Source: Mastigamoeba balamuthi
Taxonomy: Eukaryota > Evosea > Mastigamoebida > Mastigamoebidae
Direction: 5' to 3'
NCBI GenBank assembly: GCA_902651635.1
Contig: CACRSC010000002.1
Coordinates: 595,134-659,133 of the forward strand
Length of the DNA stretch: 64,000 bases
This document shows positions 55,805 to 64,000 of this stretch, piece after piece. The translations under genes and the position numbers were made by a program. Position 1 is the first letter of the stretch; every line of letters begins with the position of its first letter. Under the pieces are notes generated by a model. That model was not told where the DNA came from, did no database searches, and was given only the letters and a program-made list of their open reading frames with translations.

Positions 55805-57703
55805 TCACTCGTCGACCTTGACGATGGGGCGCTGGCGTGCGCCCACGAGCTGCACCGAGTCCTGCTTGCGGTGCCTGCGCACGTTCTCCACACGGCGCAG
55901 CTGCGCCTGGCGCACAATGTGCAGGCGAGCGCGCATGTTCTTGATCGCCTTGGGCACGTGCCTGTACCGCTGGATCCTCCGCAGCTCGGGCACAGCGCTG
56001 AACCGCTGGCTGAGCTTCTTCCCGTAGCCGAGGTGGTCCTCCTCACGCTTGGACAGCTGTGTTGCAGAGTGTGAGCATGAGTGCTATGGGGTCGCCGGTT
56101 CGATTCCCGGTTGTGGGAATTATCTGGAAATCTGGAAAGGGGGACAGCGATCTATCGCACGACTCTGATGGGCTTGTTGGCCTCGGTCTTCCAGATGCGG
56201 ACGTTGGCGTCGTCGCTGCCGCTGAGGATGTACTGCGCGTCCAAGCTGTATCGGACGGCGAAGACGCGCTGCATGCGCTTGGTGTGGTAGACCTCCCTGC
56301 TGTGCTCGTGGTCGAACTGGAAGATGCGCACTGTGCGGTCAAACGACCCCGACACCAGCTCCCTCCCGGTGGGGCACCAGTCAACATCCATCCTGGGGGG
56401 AAAGCGCAGGCACAGACAGTCAGGTCCCGGGTTCGATTCCAGCAACGTCCCAATAAACATACAAATCAACTAATAGATTCAAACAGCGAGAAGAGAACAT
56501 ACACAGCGCTGATGTGGTCCTCGTGCACCGCGCGGGCCTTCTCGAGCAGACGCATGTCGAACGTGTAGAGCTTCGTGTCGTCGTTGGCCACAGTGAAGAT
56601 GAACGGCTCCCTGGGGTTCCACGCGATGGCGTTGGACTTCATCGCCAGCGTCACCTACGCAGTCGCGGCGACCGCCATCGGAATCAGGATTCAGGATCCG
56701 CCGAAATATCTCCCCGGGAAGAATCAGGAGCGCACCTTGTGGACGGGGGTGGCCGCCCTGATGTCGTAGAGCGTCACGCCCCTGTCGCCGCCGGCGCTGG
56801 CGAGGATGTTGACCTCTGCGGGGTTGAACTTGACCGTGTGGACCGTGTCGGACCCCCACTCCCACGCGTGGACGGGCTCCGACCTCGACTCCTCCCACAT
56901 CTCGACGACGTTGCCGCCCGACGTGGCGAAGGCGTCGCGGTGCCACGCGTGGTCGATGCCCGTGAAGCCGTGGTCCGACATCCACGTGTTGTTGGGCTCG
57001 GACGAGGAGTCTGCGGTCAGGGGGAAGTCCCACTGCTTGACCGTCTTGTCGTCCGAGCAGCTCAGGAAGAACGGCCGCTTGCGCGCAAACGCCAGGCCCC
57101 GCACAAAGCCGGCGTGCGCCTGCACGGTCCCCAGGCAGCTCTTCATCGAGAGGCTCCACAGCTTGATCTCTGCGCGCACCGAGCGTCAGCAGGCCATCGC
57201 CACACAGAGACAGGTCCCCTCGCAACGCGCAAAGCCACGACACGCACGCGAGCAGACCTCCCAACCATCCCTCGTCAGACACTCGCCACCGCGGGTGCCC
57301 AAAATTCAATTGAGCGGAGGAGGGACTTCTCCGCAGGCCCCCTCCCCTGTATGAAGATATCATCTGCGAGAGATTCTTCTGCCTGGAAATCCCCCCACGC
57401 AACACCGGTGGGCACAGGGCGGGGCGACGCACGGCCAGAGCAGTCGCCAGAGAGGAGGTGCGGGATGGAGGAGGGGTGCTTGACGATGCAGTTGACGCCG
57501 TCAAAGTGGCCGCCGAGGGCGCCGATGAAGGGCTTGGCGAACAGGCGGTCCAGCTTCGTCGCGTTGAGCGCGCGCACGTACTCGCGCTCGCGCTCGAACG
57601 GGTGCAGCACGGGGTTCACGCTCGTGGGCACGCGGACCACGTCTCCGGCGCGCTCGCGCGTGCACTCGGCCACATTGCGCGACAGCACCTTCACCTTGAC
57701 CAT
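55805..57703 (-). CDS. DCAF13/Sof1, WD40 ribosome-biogenesis factor
   Basis: A nucleolar WD40 protein of the small-subunit processome, needed for 18S rRNA processing. There are five exons. Exon 1 is MVKVKVLSRNVAECTRERAG through HPSSIPHLLSGDCSG. It joins QIKLWSLSMKSCLGTVQAHA across a GTGCGT donor. Exon 2 has DDKTVKQWDFPL, GFTGIDHAWHRDAFATSGGN and VHTVKFNPAEVNILASAGGD. Exon 3 has SNAIAWNPREPFIFTVANDD and LYTFDMRLLEKARAVHEDHI. Exon 4 has MDVDWCPTGRELVSGSFDRT and REVYHTKRMQRVFAVRYS. Exon 5 holds the Sof1-like tail, PELRRIQRYRHVPKAIKNMR onward, ending IVKVDE. Introns 3 and 4 each contain a tRNA T-arm-like string. The start has AT-rich GAATATCTAT about 10-20 bases upstream. Confident. Confidence 0.95.
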
Positions 57704-57710
57704 TTTTCTC

Positions 57711-57742
57711 AGAAGAATATCTATCCCCCCGAAAAATCTCGA
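57711..57742 (-). promoter_or_regulatory. AGATATTC motif next to DCAF13 start
   Basis: On the gene strand, GAGATTTTTCGGGGGGATAG is followed by ATATTC, 10-40 bases before the ATG. It is related to the CCCGAGATATCT motif but unusually close to the start, so any transcript would have a very short leader. Confidence 0.3.
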
Positions 57743-57890
57743 TCCTGCTGATGTCATTCGTTGATTTCGGGTGCAGATCTTCAGGGGCGTCTCGTGGGGC
57801 TTCGTTTCCGAGATTTGCAGAATGCATGCAGCCAGATGTGCCGCCGTTAACTTAGAAAGCCATAGCTTGTGCATAGGGTTTGCTTGGTAG

Positions 57891-60800
57891 CTACTTTCGG
57901 AAGTACTTGAGGCCAGGGACGCTGGACCTCAGCGACGCCACGACGTCGTCCATGCGCAGCCTGAACGCGATGTCGTACCTCAGGAAGTGGTCGTTGGTCG
58001 CCGCCGCGAGCATCTGCCTGAAGTTCTTGCCCTTTGTCGTCGACTGCGACGCGTCCGTCTCGAACCGCTTGGCCAGGTCCCACAGCATCGGGGCCGTCAT
58101 GGGCCTCGCGCTCGCCGCGTACTCCCTCAGATACGCCAGGTCGCCCAGCACCACCGCCTGCTGGTACAGCGCCGCCGTCCACTCGTGCGGCATGTCCAGC
58201 CCGTAGCACTCGGCCACCACCACGGCGTCGCCAAACGACCGCAGGCCCTGCATCAGCTTGCGCGCGTCGTCCTTCTGCAGGGCGACCACCGCAGCCTCGG
58301 GCATCCGCGCCTGCAGGCCCACCAGCGCAGCCTTGTTCTGGCACGTCGTCGCCCTGTCGAACGCGTTGTCTGCGCAGTAGTGCTCGGCGGCCTGCAGGTA
58401 GCAGCTCGACACAGCGGCCATGTGCTTCTTGTACGCAGCCGCGTTGTAGCCGCGCTCCTTGGCGGGCGCCGTACCGGGCGTCTTGGGCGTCGCGGCCCTG
58501 AGCAGCTCCGCGGCGTCGTCGTTGAGCGCGTCGGCCATGTCGTAGAACATGCCGAAGCGGAGGTACACGAGTCGCAGCAGTTGCGATGTGTCCGGGCGAC
58601 CCTTGAGGAACCGCAGCAGTGCTCCCTGCAGCCCCGTCTCCTCCGAGAGACTTGTCGTGTTGCTCTCCTTGGCCAGCAGCAGCTCGAACCTGCCGTTCTC
58701 GATCAGCAAGTCGAAGATGTACTGCAGCTCCGTGTACGCCCTCGTCCCTGTGCAACCACCCTCAGTGCTGGTTCACTCAGGCGAGCTTGTGCTCACCCGT
58801 GAGGAGGCGGACAAGGGTCGGGAACTCCTCCGCCTTCGTCATGCGGTCGGTGCGGGCGCGTATTTCTGCAGCAGCGGCCTGGCACCCGCGAGTGTCGCAC
58901 GCGGTCTCATAGCAGAAGTACGCCGTGACCAGAACCTCCGCCTCTGCCTCTATCGTGATCCTCTTTCTCTCGTCCCTGTTTAAAGGCCGGGTGACCAAAT
59001 GAGTCTCTGCACTGAAAGCACAGCGCGGGGCCACGCACCTGATCTGGAACTGGTCCTGCAGCTTTGCCATGAGGTGCTTGCCGAGGTCCGCCGGTTTCGC
59101 CGTGAGCGACACGAACTGCGCAATGCGGTCGCGCGACCACACGCTGCTGGAGACCTGCTTGAACTCGGACGGCAGAGGGTCCGAGGACACGACGTCATTG
59201 AGCGCTGCGACTTTGCTGGCATCCATATAGCGCGGGTCCCGTGCCTCGGGGTCCTCGTCCTCGTCCTCTTCGGCCCTGCAGTGGCTGCGGACCCACTCAA
59301 AGTACTCGGTCGCCAGAGACTCTGCCAGCTGGGGCTGCTCCGCCTCGGCCACGCGCAGCCGCACAAACGACGACGCGAGGCCGAAGTCCTTGTGTGACGA
59401 CCACCCCCTCTCGAACTCCGGTGTCTAAGATGTGCTCGTAAGACTGGAAGCGCAGCCGGTGAGCACGGCACCTTTGCTGCCTCTCCTGCCGGGGGCGGAG
59501 TGCCCGAGACAGACGACAAGGCTGACTCGGTTGCGGCGGACACCGCGAAGCGCACGAGGTCTGTAGCCGTCTGCACCGCCGGCCGCTCGACAATCTCGTC
59601 GTAGGCCACGCTCAGCTCCGTGGCGGCCCGGAAATCCGCGAGAATCGTGTCGAAGCGCCTGCTGGTGCCGGGACCTGGCGCTGGCCTCTGCCTGCCCGCT
59701 TCGCAGACTATCTGCTCCATCTCCGCTAGCGCCATCTGCGCACCGGACCTCGCGATTGCCACGAGCCTGTCGCACGTGGCCAGAGACGCGCTGTTGCACG
59801 AGAGGCGCTGACTAACAGCACGTGCGCTCGCGACGTCACCGGCGCCCAGAAGCTTGTCGACGGCAAGCTCCGCGTCGACTTGAGCGGCCCTGCCGCACCC
59901 GACGCGCAGCAGCACGATGCGGACTTCGAGCTCGTGCAGGGCCTCGGGGGTCTTGTGCCTCTGCAGCGCAGGGGCTGCCTCCACGAGCTCCCCCCTCGGG
60001 CTCACGTACGCCGCCGGGCGCCCAGCGAACCACGCGTGGGCCAGGGACAGCAGCTCTGCTTCCTCGGCGTCGGTGCAGAGCTCGTGCGCGATCTGCTCCT
60101 GGAAGAACGATCCGACGACCTCGGCGGAGGCGCCGCGCTCAAGGAACAGCTTGTGCAGCCGAGCCCACAACAGCAGGCGCTCCGACTCGGAGGGCCACAG
60201 GCAACTGCTGCGGTGCCTTGCAACTCGCGCACGCGCCTCGCTGACGTGCACAGGCATCACGTCGACGCTACGCAGCGACGCGAGCGAGGCAGCGTCGGCG
60301 AACCTCCCAGCGTCGCACAGCGAGCACACAAGCTCGGTGGGGTCGTCGTTGATGCGCGAGAGAGGCAGCCCTGCTCGCCTTAGGAAAGTAAACGTTGATC
60401 GCAGCTGCGAGTAGATGGCCCCAGTGTCCGGACGGTCGCACAGCATCGAGAGTATCTGAGACAGTCTGTGTCCATCCTCTGCCTTTGCCCACCTATCGAC
60501 GAGGTCTGCACAGCACCGCGAGGCCAGTGCAGAGACCCACTCGCAGGATGATGCTGACTTGAGGTGGACAGAAGCCGCTGCGAAGTTCCTGCGGTCCATC
60601 GACACGAAGAACTGGGCGAGGTGCCACAAAGCGTGCGACGGCTCGAGGAACAGTACCGCCGCCTGGGCGACACGCAGCGCAGAGTCGCGCTGCACGAGGA
60701 GCTCCTGGAACACGTGGACCAGCGACTCGTCGCTTGCGCTCTCGTCCTCATCTGGCGGCACCGGCAGTGTCTCGCACAGTCCTGAGCACTTGTCAGGAAA

Positions 60801-63800
60801 CTCGGCTGATAGCCATGCTGCCAGCAGCTGCTCCGGACGAGCTTGCTTGGGAGGCCTGCAACTCCACTCGACAAGTAGTGCCAGCGAGGGAACGGACTTC
60901 CACTGTAGGCCACGCAGCCCGATACGCTCCACCGCCTCTATTGCCCTCAGCAGATTTACCGGGACAGTCGAGGACGCCGGCCGTCCCGAACTGAGCGCGG
61001 GCGAGCACGTCGTAGAGGACAGCAGCGAGGAGAGCGCGAGCGCGAGATGCTCGTACAGCGCCGGCGACGTCTGCTTCCACGTGGTGGCGAGTACCCGCGC
61101 TATAGCCTTAGCGTCGAAGTGCTGCAGCTCGGCCGTGCAGAGGAACGACGCCCAGTCGCCTGCCATCGCGTGCCTCTCGAGTGCCGACGTGTCCAGTGGC
61201 AATGCCCGCACGCGGCAGAAGGGCGCGGCAAGAGCCGCTGCAGCATCGGCGTCCGCGTTGGGCTGCGGGCCCACAGGCGCTGCGGCGAGCTTCTTTAGGC
61301 GCTCGAGCGCATCGCGCGTGTCGCTTGCATCGCGGAACAGCGCGGACACAGCGGCATCTACGCGCAGCGGGAGGCTGTCTATATTGCACAGCTCGAGGAA
61401 GACCGCACCGGCTGCCGTGAGAGTAGCCTGGCTGCCACCAGGGGCCACAACACCCGAGGAGACCAGCGACATAACCGTGTCAATTGCGGCTTGCCTGGAT
61501 GCGGGGTCGTCGCCCTTGGACTTTAGCCACTCGTATGCCTGGTAGGCGTTGCCCTTCTGGATGAAGTGCGCCAGTCCCAGCTCGCACACGAGTGGCTTGA
61601 AGGCAACAGCAGAAGGCAACAGCTGCAGCCCAGAGATGAGAGCCCGAACGATCTTGAACAGTTGCTCCCCCTTCCTGCCGAGCAGCGTCGAGAGAGCAAT
61701 GTCGCCGCGCGAGGACAGCAGGTCCACGGCGCTGCTGCTGCTCTCAGCGACAGACGGCCTGCGACCGTGCTGCCCAGACGAGGTGAGCGCGAGCTTGCCG
61801 CTGACCAGCGCCCTCGCCAGTGTTGGATATGCAGCACTCGCGGCGGACGACAGTGCTCCTGCGAGGTCAGGTCTGCGGGCAAACTGTGCCAGAGAGAGAC
61901 CTAGCAAAGGTCGAGTCGACGCAACGAGCGGGTCCCTGCAGATGCTCTCGAGCGTGTACTGCGGCCCATTGCCGCCGAGGAGGGCCGCGGCGTTGGCGAT
62001 ACCGGCCTGAAGCAGCTTCTCTTCGTTGCCATGTGCGTCGCGGATAGCGCAGAAGAACGCCGCCCACGGGGACAGCGCTGACTGCTCGGGCCACGCCGAC
62101 AGGTAGACCAGTGGCTGCATACACCCCGCACGAGCGAACATGGTGGCAGCCGCCACGTGCAGGTCAGGGGTCTTCCACAGTATGCCGCCCTGCGCTGCAC
62201 GCGAAAGCAGTGGTCGGGGGTCTCCAGACTCGAATAGGGCCGTCTCGTGGCGCGTGAAGGCGCCTGTGGACGCCAGGAGACGGGCGAGCCTCTCCTTGAC
62301 GGCGACGCTTGAGAGGTTGTCTTCCATGGCACGTATCAGTGAGACACGCAGCTCTGAGCCCTCTCGCTTGGCCTCCTCGGACAAGCACAGCTGCTCCAGA
62401 GCTGCGAGATCGTTGTGATCCGCGTAGTATTCCACGATAACCGACGGTGAGGCGTCTTGCGGCGTAACGCCTCGTTCCACCAGAATTCGGTGCTTTGTCG
62501 CGGCGTTCCACGCTTGCGCCCATGCCAGCGTCACGTGCGCATAGCCCTCCGACTGCCCGGCGGACGACGGCCTCTGAGCCGACGGTGGGGGCGGCAAAGG
62601 CACGCGGGACCTCATCGTGGGAACGGAGCCCGGAGCCAGGGCCTCGAACCCGTACTCCTCGAGCAGCGCGGGCGTCACGTCGTCCACCTCGACGCACGGC
62701 GGGATGTCCGAGGTGGTGGCCCTTCTCGTCCTGGTCGGTGCGGTGATCCGCGGGCGCCGCGACATGCGGCACTGCCTTTGGTACTCCTCCACGAAGCTGC
62801 CAGACGGCAACAGCGACTCGAGCGTGTCAACAAAGTCAAGCACTTCTCGTGGGGGCAGCAACTCCTCCGGCACTTGCTCGACACGAAGGTACGCGAGCAG
62901 TGCAGCCCTCACGTCGCGGCGGGCTGTGAACTTGGCTGCATACGCCAGCGCAGGCGCAACGGGAATCCCTGCGTTGCACAACATCCCCTCTGCCAGAGGT
63001 ACGCTGCCCTCGCACAGGGCCTGATACACGAGAGTCAGCGCCGTGCGGCGCATCCACGCGTTGTCGTAGCTCGCCCCGGTATCCGTGCCACCGTCGGGCG
63101 AGCGTCGCGACCAGCGCAGGTAGCCGACGACGCTCGGCACGTGGCCTCCGATTAGGGCTTCCCGCATGATCTCCACGTCCTCCATCCGGCGCCACCGCTC
63201 GAACACAGCCGCCCCGATGTAGTCCTCGACCCTGAGTGGCAGAGGCGAAGGTGCGGAGTCTGGTGGCGCGGGGGCCTGGTCCGTAAAGTCGAATGTCAGG
63301 CGCCTCGGAGCCATGCTCCTACGCGACGACCGAGGGTTCGTCAGCTGGTCCTGGATACCTCGCAGTGCCTGCATTGCTGCAACTGCTTCCAGCACTTCCC
63401 CCGTCGCAGCCGTGGCAGGCGTTATCATCGTGACGCTGTCACGCGACGAGCTCAGCGACGGCGAGGAGGACTGCAGGGGGGTCGGCGCCAACGCGTCGAG
63501 GCCTGCCATGGAGTTCGAGGCGGCAGTGACCGCTGGGCTGAGCATCGGGTCTGCAATTGCGCGCATGAGCTCCGGAGGTCCAGCCTCGAGCCGTGGCTGC
63601 AGCACTCGGACAGACAGGAAGTTGAGGCCGATCGAAATGAGGTGCAGAGCAAAGTCCTCCTCCGAGACAACAGTCCTCGCCTTGGCTGCCCTCGCGACAA
63701 CAAGCCTCACCCCGTCCAGCTGCTGGGCGCCCTCGAGGCTGTTCAGCGCTGGCTCGATCTGCGGTGTTGCAATCAGAGGGCCGCAAAACGTGAGGCGAGA

Positions 63801-64000
63801 GGCGCACGACATCGAGCTGCTTGTAACGCAGGCCGTACTCGAGCGCGTGTACCCGGAGAGCTCGCCTGTCCCACATGTTGATCTCGCACAGCGCGTCGGC
63901 TGCGCCCGCGCGCTCGAAGGTGATGAGGTTGTCGATCACGCGCTGCTGCGTCTGGCCGCACCCCACGAGCACTGCGCCGATCCCACGGCTCGACAGGCTG
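57891..64000 (-). CDS. Spatacsin (SPG11)-like protein, 5' end beyond the window
   Basis: A very large protein, more than 1,900 aa here, of the spatacsin family, which with spastizin and AP-5 serves late endosome/lysosome recycling. The C-terminal domain is diagnostic: FPTLVRLLTG at an exon end continues IENGRFELLLA..., ALLRFLKG, LVYLRFGMFYDMADALNDDA, SSCYLQAAEHYCADNAFDRA, WTAALYQQAVVLGDLAYLRE and NDHFLRYDIAFRLRMDDVV. These align in order with human SPG11 (VVRLLTGIGRYNEMTYIFDL, FEVLMRKK, ALCFSMCREIGENHEAAA, EILYQQVILKGDFNYLEE, VYLYYKLAYEHKF). The central ~1,400 residues in one long exon (about 59,470-63,780) are helical, weakly conserved and lack recognisable motifs. Upstream near 63,830-63,990, an exon with ALRVHALEYGLRYKQLDVV fits the family's N-terminal repeats. 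The start lies off the right edge. Confidence 0.85.

Noticed and set aside
55361-56074. Long ORFs running through the N gap
   Set aside because: Artefacts of N translated as X. They join antisense of the MOCOS-like gene to antisense of DCAF13.
56062-56116. A functional tRNA gene in DCAF13 intron 4
   Set aside because: Only the T-arm and part of an anticodon arm can be formed; no A box or acceptor stem. Kept as a relic-like finding.

Overview
This is a nuclear window from a GC-rich, intron-rich unicellular eukaryote. The host genes include TBC1D22/Gyp1, a Rho GTPase, LST8, Sec23, RPS19, DCAF13/Sof1 and spatacsin. Most are split by short introns, commonly about 40-110 nt with GT(G/A)CG-type donors; two of the introns read here are near 330-460 nt. 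My best guess, an inference, is a flagellated amoebozoan of the Archamoebae type (Mastigamoeba-like). The reasons are Rho/RhoGEF signalling, an ADP-forming acyl-CoA synthetase typical of anaerobic protists, a SHIPPO/STPGR flagellar protein, and GC-rich coding sequence interrupted by AT-rich repeats.

Layout. 0.9-10.2 kb is a dense run of minus-strand genes: TBC1D22-type RabGAP, Rho-family GTPase, LST8 (TOR complex), a four-EF-hand Ca2+ sensor, an aldo/keto reductase and a Sel1-repeat protein. 11.2-16.0 kb on the plus strand is a large secreted or surface protein of about 1,400 aa, Cys-rich, with one C-terminal membrane anchor. 16.8-26.8 kb is an AT-rich mobile element of about 10 kb with terminal inverted repeats (TIRs) of about 740 bp. 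It holds two internal palindromes, a duplicated ORF block and TGTAGCAG-type minisatellites. 27.8-30.5 kb is a Cache-domain class III nucleotide cyclase. 30.8-33.9 kb is an ADP-forming acyl-CoA synthetase with a C-terminal GNAT-like region. Next come tRNA-Leu(GAG) and a DH-PH RhoGEF. 36.6-38.9 kb is an R2R3 Myb factor, 39.7-41.8 kb a ThDP enzyme of the pyruvate oxidase/acetolactate synthase type, 43.1-45.6 kb Sec23, 46.1-47.5 kb a KIAA0930-like (DUF2045) protein, and 47.9-48.6 kb RPS19, which is divergent from the previous gene. Then follow tRNA-Gly(GCC), an 18-repeat SHIPPO protein and tRNA-Cys(GCA). 51.6-53.85 kb is a second AT-rich island holding a 364-bp MITE. The last part holds a MOCOS-like aminotransferase-V gene cut by a 279-bp assembly gap, DCAF13/Sof1, and most of a spatacsin-like gene running off the right end.

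How they work together. The window mixes small-GTPase control (Rho, RhoGEF, RabGAP), COPII and endolysosomal traffic (Sec23, spatacsin), TOR and ribosome production (LST8, DCAF13, RPS19), signalling (cyclase, EF-hand) and fermentative acyl-CoA/pyruvate metabolism. These are independent single-gene units, not operons. The points most worth a second look are two microexons of 22 and 27 nt recovered by frame and homology, a possible 19-nt intron in the cyclase, GC-AG introns, a recurrent CCCGAGATATCT-like motif near start codons, and the 10-kb TIR element.
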